Assembly: GCF_001663815.1 (NCBI RefSeq)
Contig: NZ_CP016027.1
Location: 2,356,501-2,420,500, forward strand
Reading direction: 5' to 3'
From: Halothiobacillus diazotrophicus
GTDB taxonomy: Bacteria > Pseudomonadota > Gammaproteobacteria > Halothiobacillales > Halothiobacillaceae
DNA: 64,000 bases
The notes under the pieces are model-generated. The model was given only the letters and a program-made list of their open reading frames with translations, searched no databases and was not told the DNA's origin. A program made the position numbers and the translations under genes. Below, piece after piece: positions 8,750 through 18,333 of the stretch; the stretch's first letter is position 1; each line of letters begins with the position of its first letter.

Positions 8750-9130
8750 ATGACCGTTCAAGAAGCAACTTTCGACACGATCGACAGCTTGATTACCCAA
8801 AACGAGATTTTGATCGTGGATTTCTGGGCGCCGTGGTGCGGTCCGTGTCAGTCATTCGCGCCGATTTTCGAACAGGCGGCGGAAGCCCACCCGGATGTTA
8901 CCTTCGTCAAGGCGAATACCGAGGCGGAGCAGCAGCTGGCGGCCTATTTCCAGATTCGCTCGATTCCCACCCTGATGGTGTTCCGTCAGCAGATTCTGCT
9001 GTTCAACCAGGCCGGTGCCCTGCCGCGTCAGGCCTTGGATGAACTGATCGGCAAGGTCAAGGCGCTGGACATGGACGTCGTGCGCCAGGAGATCGCCAAG
9101 GCCGAGGCGGGCGATCAGGCCGCGCAATAA
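8750..9130 (+). CDS. Thioredoxin-family protein
   Basis: The product is 126 residues with a classical thioredoxin fold. FWAPWCGPC carries the redox pair C30/C33, and RSIPTLMVF carries the cis-proline. No signal peptide or membrane anchor is present, so it should act as a cytoplasmic dithiol reductant. The C-terminus has about 15 extra charged residues beyond a standard 108-residue thioredoxin (VVRQEIAKAEAGDQAAQ). The conserved Trx lysine/aspartate surroundings are only partly kept, so it may be a secondary thioredoxin and not the main TrxA. The ATG at 8750 is preferred to the overlapping TTG at 8747, with GGAG upstream. Confidence 0.88.
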   Translation: MTVQEATFDTIDSLITQNEILIVDFWAPWCGPCQSFAPIFEQAAEAHPDVTFVKANTEAEQQLAAYFQIRSIPTLMVFRQQILLFNQAGALPRQALDELIGKVKALDMDVVRQEIAKAEAGDQAAQ

Positions 9131-9218
9131 CGATCTCAGGAAATCCGGTTCACGACGGGCCCGCGCCCGGTGACGATCGAGTGGCGCCCGTTATCGGACG
9201 GGGCCGGGATGTGTTCAG

Positions 9219-10133
9219 ATGATTAGCGTACTTCTGCAAATGGCGGCAACGATCGCCATGGGCTTGTTGTGGCGACGTTTCGAGTTTGGTGGCTGGTCCG
9301 CCGAGCGCGCACGCGGCGCCCTGACGACGTCCGTATACTATTTCTTTCTGCCGGCGCTCGTGCTGGCGGTACTTTGGCGTGCCCCGCTGGGCGTAGATAC
9401 CGTGAAGATCTCGTTGTCTGCGGCCACCGGGATATTGGTGTCGATGGCCGCCATGGTTCTGGTCGGGCGCATGATGACCCTGTCGCGCCCGTTGTTCGGC
9501 GCGCTGCTGCTCGCGGCCAGCTTCCCGAATGCGACCTACATGGGCCTGCCATTGCTCGCCAGCCTGTTCGGCGATCCGGGCAAGGCGATCGCGATCCAGT
9601 ACGACCTCTTCGCCAGCACGCCGCTGTTGCTGTCCCTTGGTATCCTGCTGGCGGCGCGGTTCGGCAACCACAACGAGCAGATCCATCCGGTGAAATCCCT
9701 GTTGCGGGTGCCCCCGCTCTGGGCGGCGCTGCTGGGTTCTCTGCTGAATCTGACCGGCGTACCGCAGCCGGACTGGGCGGCGGCATTCCTGGATCGAATC
9801 GGCGGGGCCGTGGTGCCCATCATGCTCGTGGCGCTGGGGATGAGCCTGCGTCTGGCGACGCTGATGCCGCGGCATCTGCGCACGGTCAGTCCCGCATTGG
9901 CGATTCAGCTGCTTTTGATGCCCACCGCCGTGCTGGGGATGACCACGCTGCTGGGGCTCACCGGCGACCTGAAGATGGCGGTGGTCCTGGAAGGCGCGAC
10001 GCCGGTGATGGTGCTCGGTCTGGTGCTCTGCGACCGATTCGGTCTGGATACCGAGGCCTATGCCACCACGGCGACCGCATCCACCCTTCTGGCCTTGGTG
10101 ACCCTGCCGCTATGGCATTACCTGCTCGCATGA
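9219..10133 (+). CDS. AEC-family (auxin efflux carrier-like) membrane transporter
   Basis: The product is 304 residues with about ten hydrophobic segments in two five-helix halves, the usual layout of AEC carriers. Typical pieces are FPNATYMGLPLLASLFG in the fourth span and a matching half-helix region near VLEGATPVMVLGLVL. Bacterial AEC members move small organic anions such as malate or malonate, or are uncharacterised. The substrate cannot be read from this sequence. The ATG at 9219 opens the first membrane span. The 88-base gap upstream shows no obvious terminator. Confidence 0.85.
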   Translation: MISVLLQMAATIAMGLLWRRFEFGGWSAERARGALTTSVYYFFLPALVLAVLWRAPLGVDTVKISLSAATGILVSMAAMVLVGRMMTLSRPLFGALLLAASFPNATYMGLPLLASLFGDPGKAIAIQYDLFASTPLLLSLGILLAARFGNHNEQIHPVKSLLRVPPLWAALLGSLLNLTGVPQPDWAAAFLDRIGGAVVPIMLVALGMSLRLATLMPRHLRTVSPALAIQLLLMPTAVLGMTTLLGLTGDLKMAVVLEGATPVMVLGLVLCDRFGLDTEAYATTATASTLLALVTLPLWHYLLA

Positions 10134-10222
10134 CAAAATGAGCGGATACGGGGTGGGCGGCCCGCGGTGTCGCCGTGCCCAAGGCTTTAGTCAAATCGCG
10201 TATTGATGAGGATTTCACAGGC

Positions 10223-10756
10223 ATGTTGATTGAACAAAACGCCGTTGTCAGGATGCGTTACGTTCTGACGGACGACGATGGGGCGGTGATTGACGATACC
10301 GCCGAACGCGGATTCGAATACATTCATGGTCATGGCAATCTGATCCCCGCCCTGGAGGCAGCTTTGGCCGGCAAGGCCGAGGGCGACCGACTCGAGGTGA
10401 CCATCGAGCCGGAGGATGCTTATGGTCTTCATGACGAAACGGCTGTCCTGACGGTGCCGCGATCCCGCTTCGCGCCGGAGGTCGTGCTGGTTGAAGGCAA
10501 CATGGTGGAAACCCTGGGGCCCGAGGGGCGCATCGAAATGATGATTCTCAAGATCGACGGCGACGAGATCACGGTCGATCTGAATCATCCGCTGGCGGGG
10601 TTGCGTCTGCATTTCGCCATCGAGGTGGGTCCGATACGCATGGGGCATCCGGATGAGATCAAGCATGGCCGCGTGCACCCCGGCGGTCACCATCTGATGG
10701 TGGGCGACTCGACCTACATGGGCGACTGGGAAGGGGACGAGGGCGGCCGTGGCTGA
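10223..10756 (+). CDS. slyD: FKBP-type peptidyl-prolyl cis-trans isomerase, SlyD-like
   Basis: The product is 177 residues. An FKBP domain (YVLTDDDGAVIDDT, GHGNLIPALEAALAG, EDAYGLHDET) is interrupted by the insert-in-flap chaperone domain (residues about 68-125), which is the SlyD layout. SlyD assists folding of prolyl-containing proteins and can carry nickel. The long His/Cys-rich tail of E. coli SlyD is missing; only a short KHGRVHPGGHH stretch is left, so metal binding is probably weaker. The start is the ATG at 10223, which matches the family N-terminus; an in-frame start at 10175 would add 16 unmatched residues. Its stop overlaps the next gene by 8 bases. Confidence 0.9.
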   Translation: MLIEQNAVVRMRYVLTDDDGAVIDDTAERGFEYIHGHGNLIPALEAALAGKAEGDRLEVTIEPEDAYGLHDETAVLTVPRSRFAPEVVLVEGNMVETLGPEGRIEMMILKIDGDEITVDLNHPLAGLRLHFAIEVGPIRMGHPDEIKHGRVHPGGHHLMVGDSTYMGDWEGDEGGRG

Positions 10757-12527
10757 GGCGCCTTTGCCGCACATCCATCTGACCTTCGGTCGTGTGGCGT
10801 CGCGTTACGTCGACGTGCGCATGACCCTGCCGTCCAATCCGCAGGGGTGGCGGCTGAGTCTGCCTGCCTGGATCCCCGGCAGCTATCTGATCCGTGACTT
10901 CGCCAAGAATCTGGTGGGGATGGTTGCCGAAACGCGCGATGGTGCCCCGTTGCCCATCACGCCGCTCGATCAGCAGACCTGGCAGTTGCCGGGATGCGAC
11001 GAGCCGGCAATCGTGACCTACGCCGTCTATTGCGCGGATTTTTCCGTGCGGACGGCGCATGCGGATAGCGATCATGTCTTTTTCAACGGCAGCAGTCTCT
11101 TCCTGCGCGCCCATGGGCTCGAACAGCAGTCACACCAACTGACACTGGATTTGTCGACGCTGCCGGACACCTGGCGGGTGGCGACGGCGATGCCTGCCGA
11201 TCCGCAGGTCCCGGGCGGTTACCGTGCCGATGACTATGAGGCGCTGATCGACTATCCCTTCGAAATCGGCGAATTTGAGGAGGTTGCCTTCGAGGCGGGC
11301 GGCGTGCCGCATCGGATGGTGTTCTCCAATCCGCTGCCGGGCACGGATTTCGCGCGAATCGCCCGGGACGTCGCCCGAATTTGCGCCGTCGAGATCGATC
11401 TGTTCGATGGTGCACCGTTCGATGGGTATCTGTTCCTGGTGGCACTCGATGGGCAGGGCTTCGGCGGACTGGAGCACCGGGACTCCACCGCGCTGATTTT
11501 TCCCCGCGAGGATCTGCCGATGCGCGGCGAATCCGCGGTCAGCCCCGGCTACCAGCGGTTCCTGAGTCTCTGTGCGCACGAGTATTTCCATAGTTGGCAC
11601 GTGAAGCGGATCCGTCCCGCCGCATTCGAGAACCTGCCGTTGGCTGGTCCCGCGCACACCCGTCTATTGTGGGTGTTCGAGGGCTTCACGAGTTACTTCG
11701 ATGACTGGCTGGTGCGTCGGGCCGGCTTGATCGACGAGGCTCAATATCTGTCTGCCCTGGCCCAGACCGTCAATCGGGCGGTGCGCGGCAAGGGCTGGCA
11801 ACGACAGACGCTCGAGGATTCCAGCTTTTATGCCTGGACTCGGTTCTACCAGCAGGATGAAAACGCGGTCAATGCGATCGTGAGCTACTACACTCGCGGC
11901 GCGATGGTGGCTCTGATGCTCGATCTGATCCTGCGCAAGGCGGGGCGTTCATTGGCGACGGTCATGCAGCGGCTCTGGCAGTCCCATGGCGCGGTGGGAT
12001 TGCCGGAAGGCGCAGCCATCGAACGGCTGATCGAATCGGTGGGCGGTCTTCCGCTCGGCGAATTCTTTGCCGATGCCTTGCGGGGGACGGTACCCCTCGA
12101 TTTCGTTCCGCTGCTTGCCGAGTTCGGTGTCCGCGCGGAGGCGGTGGCCGAGCCGCCGTTTTCCGTCGTCGATTTCGGCGCGGTCGTTGGGGGTGACGAT
12201 CCTCGCGTGGCCCGTGTTCAGATTGTTTTCGAGGATCGTCCTGCCGCTCAGGCAGGATTGGCGGCGGGGGACGAGATCGTTGCGCTCGACGGCTATGCCA
12301 TCAACGGCGCCGGATGGCAGAAGCGACTTGATCGCTATCGGGCGGGCGATTGGGTCTCGGTGACAGGCTTCCGTCAGGGGCGGCTCCGACAATGGCGCGT
12401 GTCGCTGGGCGCGTCGGTCCTGAATCAGTGGCGCCTGTCACCCTCTGCTGATTCCGGCACGGCAGCCGTCACACGCAGGTCGACCTGGTTAGCGGTGGCT
12501 GATCACGTCGTCGGGCGAGACGAATGA
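10749..12527 (+). CDS. M61-family metallopeptidase with PDZ domain
   Basis: The product is 592 residues. The zinc site HEYFH is at 277-281, in HEYFHSWHVKRIRP, with the third ligand E311 in WVFEGFTSYFDD. This is the arrangement of M61 glycyl aminopeptidases. A beta-rich N-terminal domain (1-170) precedes it. A PDZ domain fills about 485-560 (DRPAAQAGLAAGDEIVALDG). There is no signal peptide, so it is probably cytoplasmic. The start is a GTG that overlaps the end of slyD by 8 bases. The stop overlaps the birA start as ATGA. These overlaps imply translational coupling. Confidence 0.9.
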   Translation: MAEAPLPHIHLTFGRVASRYVDVRMTLPSNPQGWRLSLPAWIPGSYLIRDFAKNLVGMVAETRDGAPLPITPLDQQTWQLPGCDEPAIVTYAVYCADFSVRTAHADSDHVFFNGSSLFLRAHGLEQQSHQLTLDLSTLPDTWRVATAMPADPQVPGGYRADDYEALIDYPFEIGEFEEVAFEAGGVPHRMVFSNPLPGTDFARIARDVARICAVEIDLFDGAPFDGYLFLVALDGQGFGGLEHRDSTALIFPREDLPMRGESAVSPGYQRFLSLCAHEYFHSWHVKRIRPAAFENLPLAGPAHTRLLWVFEGFTSYFDDWLVRRAGLIDEAQYLSALAQTVNRAVRGKGWQRQTLEDSSFYAWTRFYQQDENAVNAIVSYYTRGAMVALMLDLILRKAGRSLATVMQRLWQSHGAVGLPEGAAIERLIESVGGLPLGEFFADALRGTVPLDFVPLLAEFGVRAEAVAEPPFSVVDFGAVVGGDDPRVARVQIVFEDRPAAQAGLAAGDEIVALDGYAINGAGWQKRLDRYRAGDWVSVTGFRQGRLRQWRVSLGASVLNQWRLSPSADSGTAAVTRRSTWLAVADHVVGRDE

Positions 12528-13372
12528 TGGCGTATTCATCTGTGGCCCTGTCTCAGGGGGCGGATTCATTGATGGCATGGGCGGATGCGCAGGGCGGACG
12601 TGTGGTTTCGCTGGCCGAGGTCGATTCGACCAGTGATTATCTGCGTGCGTATTGGCCGACGTTTCAACGCGATGGCGCCGCCTGGGCCGTGTGCCTGGCC
12701 GATCGTCAGACGGCCGGTCGAGGTCGGCAGGGGCATGCCTGGCTGAGTGCACCCGGGGCGGGACTCTGGTGTTCGTTGGCGGTGCCGGTCGTTCCCCGGG
12801 TCGACATGGCAGGCGATGCCACGCCGCCCTTGAGCCTGGTCCTGGCCGCTGCCCTGATCGACGTGTTACGCGACGCCGGATTTCCCGTGATGTTGAAGTG
12901 GCCAAACGACCTGTGGCTTTCCGAGCGGAAGGTGGGTGGGCTGCTGATCGAGCAGTTGGGCGTCTCGCGGGCGCGGTATTGGTTGGCGGGTATCGGCATC
13001 AACTGGCAAGCGCCGGCCGCGCTGCCGCCGGACAAAACCGGTGGCAGCGTCGAGGCGGCGGGTCTGTTTGATGCGCTTCCGGCGATGGGCGTGCTTCCGA
13101 ATGATTCAACCGGCTTGCGGGCCGAGTTGACCGACCGGCTCTGTCGACGCGCGCTGGAAACGATCCGGGCGCCGGATTGCTGGTCCGATTGGATGTGTCG
13201 TGCGGATACCTACAGTGTGCTGTCGGGGCGACGGGTGCAGGTGTGGCAGGACGGCTCGCCTCAGTCGAGCGGTTTCGCGGAACGCATCGAGCCGGACGGC
13301 ACGCTGATGATTAATACCGATGCTGGCGCAACGCGCGTCGGCGGATCGGCTAGTGTGAGATTGCTCATTTGA
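12524..13372 (+). CDS. birA: Biotin-[acetyl-CoA-carboxylase] ligase without DNA-binding domain
   Basis: The product is 282 residues. It makes biotinyl-AMP and transfers biotin to the biotin carboxyl carrier protein. The biotin/ATP loop is TAGRGRQGHAW at 63-73, and KWPNDLW is at 125-131. The catalytic domain begins at about residue 26, leaving no room for the roughly 60-residue winged helix of E. coli BirA. A C-terminal SH3-like domain is present (YSVLSGRRVQVWQDG). It should therefore be a monofunctional ligase that cannot itself repress biotin genes. It overlaps the M61 gene by ATGA and coaX by TTGA. Confidence 0.93.
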   Translation: MMAYSSVALSQGADSLMAWADAQGGRVVSLAEVDSTSDYLRAYWPTFQRDGAAWAVCLADRQTAGRGRQGHAWLSAPGAGLWCSLAVPVVPRVDMAGDATPPLSLVLAAALIDVLRDAGFPVMLKWPNDLWLSERKVGGLLIEQLGVSRARYWLAGIGINWQAPAALPPDKTGGSVEAAGLFDALPAMGVLPNDSTGLRAELTDRLCRRALETIRAPDCWSDWMCRADTYSVLSGRRVQVWQDGSPQSSGFAERIEPDGTLMINTDAGATRVGGSASVRLLI

Positions 13373-14187
13373 AATGCTATGTGGACGCGGGGAACTCCCG
13401 GATCAAGTGGCGGGTCGGCCCCCAGGGCGACGTGCACACCCTGGACTGGGCGCAAGCCGAGGAATGGGCCACGCGACTGATGGACACCTTGGCTGCGGAG
13501 GGCGGGGTGCTCAAGCGGGTGGTCGTTGCTGCCGTCGCACCTCCGGCGCGTTGTGCGTTGATCAAATCCCAGCTGGCGGCGGCCTTGCCCGATGTTTCCG
13601 TGCAATGGCTGAGGAGCCGGGCCCGCTGTTGCGGCGTCCGGCTTGGCTATCCGGATCCGGGGCAGTTCGGTGTGGATCGGTTTTGCGCGCTGGTGGCAGC
13701 AAGGGCGCGGCATCCGGATCAGGCAGTGCTCGTGATCAATGCAGGTACGGCAGTGACCATGGACTATATGAATGCGTCGGGTGACCACGCCGGGGGCATG
13801 ATCATGCCCTCAATGTATGCCATGGAAGTCGGGTTGACGGCGTTGGCCCCGAACTTGGGGCCGTTCTTTGCAGATGATCGGGCGTCTGGCACGGGGGGCG
13901 TGAAAAAGAAGGCGTCGAAAACTGCGAAACCCGATAACTCCGGGGAGGTCGGTTATCTGGCCGTCGATACGCATTCCGCGCTCGTGCTCGGGGCGAGATG
14001 GATGATGGCGGCCGCCGTCAATCAGATGGCCGCGGCACTCATGGAGGACGCATCGACGCCGGCGTTCCGTATTCTGATTGGCGGCGGCGGTGGGGATGAC
14101 TTGCAGTCGATGCTGGGCATGCCGGCGATGCATGTGCCGGATCTGGTCCTCGAGGGTATTGTCCTCGCAGCACGACAACAGCGATAA
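13369..14187 (+). CDS. coaX: Type III pantothenate kinase
   Basis: CoaX phosphorylates pantothenate, the first step of coenzyme A synthesis. The product is 272 residues. It shows DAGNSRIKW at 6-14 (phosphate-binding), FGVDRF at 100-105 with the probable catalytic D103, and NAGTAVTMD at 124-132. I recall Asp in place of Asn at the first position of this last motif in many homologues. A Lys-rich insert (about 177-192) interrupts the middle of the protein. The start is a TTG whose last two bases begin the birA stop codon, so translation is probably coupled. coaX next to birA is a common arrangement. Confidence 0.93.
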   Translation: MKCYVDAGNSRIKWRVGPQGDVHTLDWAQAEEWATRLMDTLAAEGGVLKRVVVAAVAPPARCALIKSQLAAALPDVSVQWLRSRARCCGVRLGYPDPGQFGVDRFCALVAARARHPDQAVLVINAGTAVTMDYMNASGDHAGGMIMPSMYAMEVGLTALAPNLGPFFADDRASGTGGVKKKASKTAKPDNSGEVGYLAVDTHSALVLGARWMMAAAVNQMAAALMEDASTPAFRILIGGGGGDDLQSMLGMPAMHVPDLVLEGIVLAARQQR

Positions 14188-14193
14188 AACAGG

Positions 14194-14223
14194 TTGCCAA
14201 TCGATCGCGCCTGCGATTAGAAT
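14194..14223 (+). promoter_or_regulatory. Strong sigma-70 promoter of the tRNA-tufB operon
   Basis: A -35 box TTGCCA (14194-14199) is followed after 18 bases by the -10 box TAGAAT (14218-14223), each 5/6 to consensus. The -10 box is followed at once by GCGCGCCC. Such GC-rich discriminators mark stable-RNA promoters under growth-rate and ppGpp control. Transcription should begin about 5 bases before the first tRNA. Confidence 0.8.
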
Positions 14224-14234
14224 GCGCGCCCATT

Positions 14235-14310
14235 GCCGCTTTAGCTCAGTTGGTAGAGCAACCGCCTTGTAAGCGGTAGGTCGTCAGTTCGAATCCGACA
14301 AGCGGCACCA
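14235..14310 (+). tRNA. tRNA-Thr (anticodon TGT)
   Basis: The 76-base cloverleaf has acceptor arms GCCGCTT/AAGCGGC and an encoded CCA end. The anticodon stem ACCGC/GCGGT carries the loop CTTGTAA, so the anticodon is TGT (14268-14270), reading ACA. It is the first tRNA of the thr-tyr-gly-thr-tufB transcript known from E. coli. Confidence 0.97.
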
Positions 14311-14417
14311 GATTGGGCATGCACGGCATGGCTAAGACGCAATTGGCACCAAAAGTGCAGATGATGTGGGTATTAGGTTGACACATCCACGCAACTCGGG
14401 AAAAATTGCGCGTTCTC

Positions 14418-14502
14418 GGTAGGGTACCCAAGCGGTCAACGGGAGCAGACTGTAAATCTGCCGGCTCAGCCTTCGAAGGTTCGAATCCTTCCCCTACCAC
14501 CA
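14418..14502 (+). tRNA. tRNA-Tyr (anticodon GTA)
   Basis: The 85-base class II tRNA has a long variable arm and acceptor arms GGTAGGG/CCCTACC, with A discriminator and encoded CCA. The anticodon stem GCAGA/TCTGC holds the loop CTGTAAA, giving GTA at 14452-14454. It follows tRNA-Thr after 107 bases with no gene in between. Confidence 0.97.
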
Positions 14503-14543
14503 ATTTCGTCACAGCGGACCAGGTCCGGTGAGGCAAAAGGTTT

Positions 14544-14617
<74 letters not shown>

Positions 14618-14629
14618 AATTGAAAATTC

Positions 14630-14705
14630 GCTCATGTAGCTCAGCTGGTAGAGCACGTCCTTGGTAAGGACGAGGTCAGCGGTTCGATTCCGCTCATGAG
14701 CTCCA
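14630..14705 (+). tRNA. tRNA-Thr (anticodon GGT)
   Basis: The 76-base tRNA has acceptor arms GCTCATG/CATGAGC, discriminator T and encoded CCA. The anticodon stem GTCC/GGAC carries the loop TTGGTAA, giving GGT at 14663-14665, reading ACC/ACT. It lies 12 bases after tRNA-Gly and 44 bases before tufB. Confidence 0.97.
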
Positions 14706-14749
14706 AATCCTTGGGCTGTTAACTTTGACTGGTGTTGGTGGAGGAAGTC

Positions 14750-15943
<1,194 letters not shown>

Positions 15944-15964
15944 CAACGTCACCGTTGTCAAAAG

Positions 15965-15998
15965 GCGCGAAGTCGTGTAGACTTCGCGCTCTTTTTTC
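15965..15998 (+). terminator. Rho-independent terminator after tufB
   Basis: A perfect 10-base stem, GCGCGAAGTC (15965-15974) with GACTTCGCGC (15980-15989), encloses a 5-base loop. The tail TCTTTTTTC follows. It should end the tRNA-tufB transcript, so that tRNA-Trp and secE need their own promoter or read-through. Confidence 0.92.
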
Positions 15999-16018
15999 AT
16001 CCGTGGTGAAAAAATTTT

Positions 16019-16094
16019 AGGTCAGTAGCTCAATTGGCAGAGCGACGGTCTCCAAAACCGTAGGTTGGGGGTTCGATTCCCTCCTGGCCTGCCA
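16019..16094 (+). tRNA. tRNA-Trp (anticodon CCA)
   Basis: The 76-base tRNA has acceptor arms AGGTCAG/CTGGCCT (one G-U pair), discriminator G and encoded CCA. The anticodon loop CTCCAAA gives CCA at 16052-16054. tRNA-Trp between tufB and secE is the arrangement of Pseudomonas and relatives. An AT-rich patch lies just before it, but no clear promoter was found in the 20 bases after the tufB terminator. Confidence 0.97.
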
Positions 16095-16183
16095 TACATG
16101 CTGGCGGGTGGTCAAGTTATCAACCCGCTGGCGTTCAAGCAGTCGGTATCGATCACCAGGTCGATTCAATATGGGTCACAGCA

Positions 16184-16558
16184 ATGTCGGAAAAAGCGGT
16201 AGAGCCGTCCTCGTCGTCAGGGTTGGAGTCGGTCAAGATCGGCCTCACGATTGTCCTGTTGATTGGGGGTGTGGCTGCGTTTTACCTCTTGGGTAAGGAG
16301 CCGTTGTTCGTGCGCGTCGCGGCCTTGGTTGCGGCATTGCTGATTGCGACCGGTGTGCTGTACACCACCAGTGTGGGCAAGACGATCTGGCAGTTCGCCT
16401 TCGACTCTCGTGTTGAAGTGCGCAAGATGGTCTGGCCTTCGCGTCAGGAAACAACGCAGACCACGCTGGTGGTCGTGCTGCTGATCGTGGTGATCGGTCT
16501 GTTTTTGTGGGGCGTGGATTCGCTTCTGGCCTGGATTGTTCGCAGTATTGCGGGCTGA
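16184..16558 (+). CDS. secE: Preprotein translocase subunit SecE
   Basis: SecE clamps SecY in the SecYEG protein-export channel. The 124-residue product has three membrane spans (about 18-38, 41-60 and 92-115), as in the E. coli type. The conserved cytoplasmic segment between spans 2 and 3 is SRVEVRKMVWPSRQETTQTT, which contacts SecY. The start at 16184 has only a weak ribosome binding site. nusG follows after 10 bases, the usual secE-nusG pair. Confidence 0.95.
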   Translation: MSEKAVEPSSSSGLESVKIGLTIVLLIGGVAAFYLLGKEPLFVRVAALVAALLIATGVLYTTSVGKTIWQFAFDSRVEVRKMVWPSRQETTQTTLVVVLLIVVIGLFLWGVDSLLAWIVRSIAG

Positions 16559-16568
16559 GGAATGACTG

Positions 16569-17102
16569 ATGGCGATGCGATGGTATGTCGTTCAAGCGTT
16601 TTCGCAATTTGAGAACAGCGTCAAGAAGGCCCTGGAAGAGCGCATCGAGCGCGAAGGGCTCCAGTCGCAGTTCGGTGAGATTCTGGTTCCATCCGAAGAG
16701 GTGGTTGAAGTTCGTGATGGTGTCAAGCGCAAGTCCGAGCGGAAGTTCTATCCCGGTTACGTGCTCGTTCAGATCGACATGACCGATGAGGCGTGGCACC
16801 TGGTGAATTCCGTGCCGCGCGTGCTGGGCTTCGTGGGTGATTCCGGCGGCAAGCCGACGCCGATCAGCAGTCGAGAGGCCGATGCGATCATGGCGCGTGT
16901 CAAGGACTCCACCGACAAGCCGAAGCCGAAGACGCTGTTCGATGTGGGTGAAATGGTTCGCGTCTGCGACGGCCCGTTCAACGACTTCACGGGCGTGGTT
17001 GAGGAAGTGAACTACGAAAAGAGTCGCCTGCACGTGGCGGTCAGTATTTTTGGGCGTTCGACTCCGGTCGAGCTCGGATTCGATCAGGTCGCCAAGACCT
17101 GA
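16569..17102 (+). CDS. nusG: Transcription termination/antitermination factor NusG
   Basis: NusG binds the clamp of RNA polymerase, suppresses pausing and links polymerase to Rho or the ribosome. The 177-residue product (181 in E. coli) starts with the NGN domain ([20 protein letters not shown]) and contains [12 protein letters not shown]. It ends in a KOW domain ([19 protein letters not shown] to VELGFDQV). The ATG at 16569 follows GAGGAA. A 64-base gap separates it from rplK, where an L1-responsive leader might be expected. Confidence 0.97.
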   Translation: MAMRWYVVQAFSQFENSVKKALEERIEREGLQSQFGEILVPSEEVVEVRDGVKRKSERKFYPGYVLVQIDMTDEAWHLVNSVPRVLGFVGDSGGKPTPISSREADAIMARVKDSTDKPKPKTLFDVGEMVRVCDGPFNDFTGVVEEVNYEKSRLHVAVSIFGRSTPVELGFDQVAKT

Positions 17103-17166
17103 GTATTAAACATGGGGAGCCGGTTGGCCTGGTCCGCCGGCGCATGCACCCATTTGAGAGGTAGCT

Positions 17167-17598
17167 ATGGCTAAGAAAGTTACAGGTTATATCAAGCTGC
17201 AGGTCAAGGCCGGTCAGGCCAACCCCTCGCCGCCAATCGGTCCGGCCCTCGGTCAGAAGGGCGTGAACATCATGGCGTTCTGTAAGGAATTCAATGCGGC
17301 GACGCAAACCCTCGAGCAGGGTGCGCCAATCCCCGTTGTGATCACCGTCTACGCCGACAAGTCGTTCACCTTCGTCATGAAGACGCCGCCGGTCAGCTTC
17401 CTGCTGAAGAAAACCGCTGGCATCAAATCCGGCAGTGCCGTGCCGAACAAGACCAAGGTGGGTCAGCTGACCCGTCAGCAGTTGGAAGATATCGCCAAGA
17501 TCAAAGAGCCCGATTTGACGGCGAAGGATCTGGATGCCGCTGTGCGCACCATCGCAGGTAGCGCACGCAGCATGGGCTTGACCGTGGAGGGTGTGTAA
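17167..17598 (+). CDS. rplK: 50S ribosomal protein L11
   Basis: L11 binds the GTPase-associated centre of 23S rRNA and takes part in stringent signalling through RelA. The 143-residue product carries the proline-rich N-terminal segment [16 protein letters not shown] and the C-terminal RNA-binding part ending [14 protein letters not shown]. The ribosome binding site GAGAGG is clear. Its stop directly abuts the rplA start, so the two are translationally coupled. Confidence 0.98.
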   Translation: MAKKVTGYIKLQVKAGQANPSPPIGPALGQKGVNIMAFCKEFNAATQTLEQGAPIPVVITVYADKSFTFVMKTPPVSFLLKKTAGIKSGSAVPNKTKVGQLTRQQLEDIAKIKEPDLTAKDLDAAVRTIAGSARSMGLTVEGV

Positions 17599-18294
17599 AT
17601 GGCTCGTTTAACCAAGCGTCAAAAGGCCATTGCGGCCAAGGTCAAGCCGAATCATGCCTATCCGGCTACCGAGGCTTTCGAGCTGCTGAAAGAAGTTTCC
17701 AGCGTGAAATTTGTCGAATCTGTTGACGTCGCCGTTCAGCTCGGCGTCGATCCGCGTCGCTCCGATCAAATGGTCCGTGGTGCGACCGTGCTGCCGCACG
17801 GTACTGGCAAGTCCGTGCGTGTCGCCGTATTCGCCCAGGGCGCCAATGCCGAAGCAGCGACCGCTGCCGGTGCCGATATCGTCGGGTTCGAAGATCTGGC
17901 AGCCGAAATCAAGCAGGGGCGTATGGACTTTGACGTCGTCATCGCATCACCTGATGCGATGCGTGTCGTCGGTCAGCTCGGCCAGGTGTTGGGTCCGCGC
18001 GGCCTGATGCCGAACCCGAAGGTGGGTACGGTTGCTGTCGACGTGGCCGGTGCCGTTCGCAACGCGAAAGCAGGTCAGGTCCGTTACCGCACGGAAAAGG
18101 GCGGCATCATCCACTGCACGATCGGCAAGGTGGATTTCACCCCCGAAAACCTGATCGGCAACCTGAACGCACTGCTGGCAGACCTGAACAAGGCCAAGCC
18201 GTCTGCTGCGAAGGGTATCTACATGCAGCGCGTTAGCGTGTCGAGCACGATGGGCCCCGGCCTGATGCTCGATATGAGCACCCTGTCTGCATAA
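17599..18294 (+). CDS. rplA: 50S ribosomal protein L1
   Basis: L1 forms the mobile stalk next to the E site and, in E. coli, represses its own L11-L1 mRNA. The 231-residue product (234 in E. coli) has [21 protein letters not shown] near the N-terminus and the signature [14 protein letters not shown] in domain II. The start codon follows rplK without a gap. A small GCCCGC/GCGGGC hairpin without a T-tract (18306-18323) lies just after the stop. Confidence 0.98.
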   Translation: MARLTKRQKAIAAKVKPNHAYPATEAFELLKEVSSVKFVESVDVAVQLGVDPRRSDQMVRGATVLPHGTGKSVRVAVFAQGANAEAATAAGADIVGFEDLAAEIKQGRMDFDVVIASPDAMRVVGQLGQVLGPRGLMPNPKVGTVAVDVAGAVRNAKAGQVRYRTEKGGIIHCTIGKVDFTPENLIGNLNALLADLNKAKPSAAKGIYMQRVSVSSTMGPGLMLDMSTLSA

Positions 18295-18333
18295 ATGAAG
18301 AATTGGCCCGCTTGTTTGCGGGCAACCGACTTT

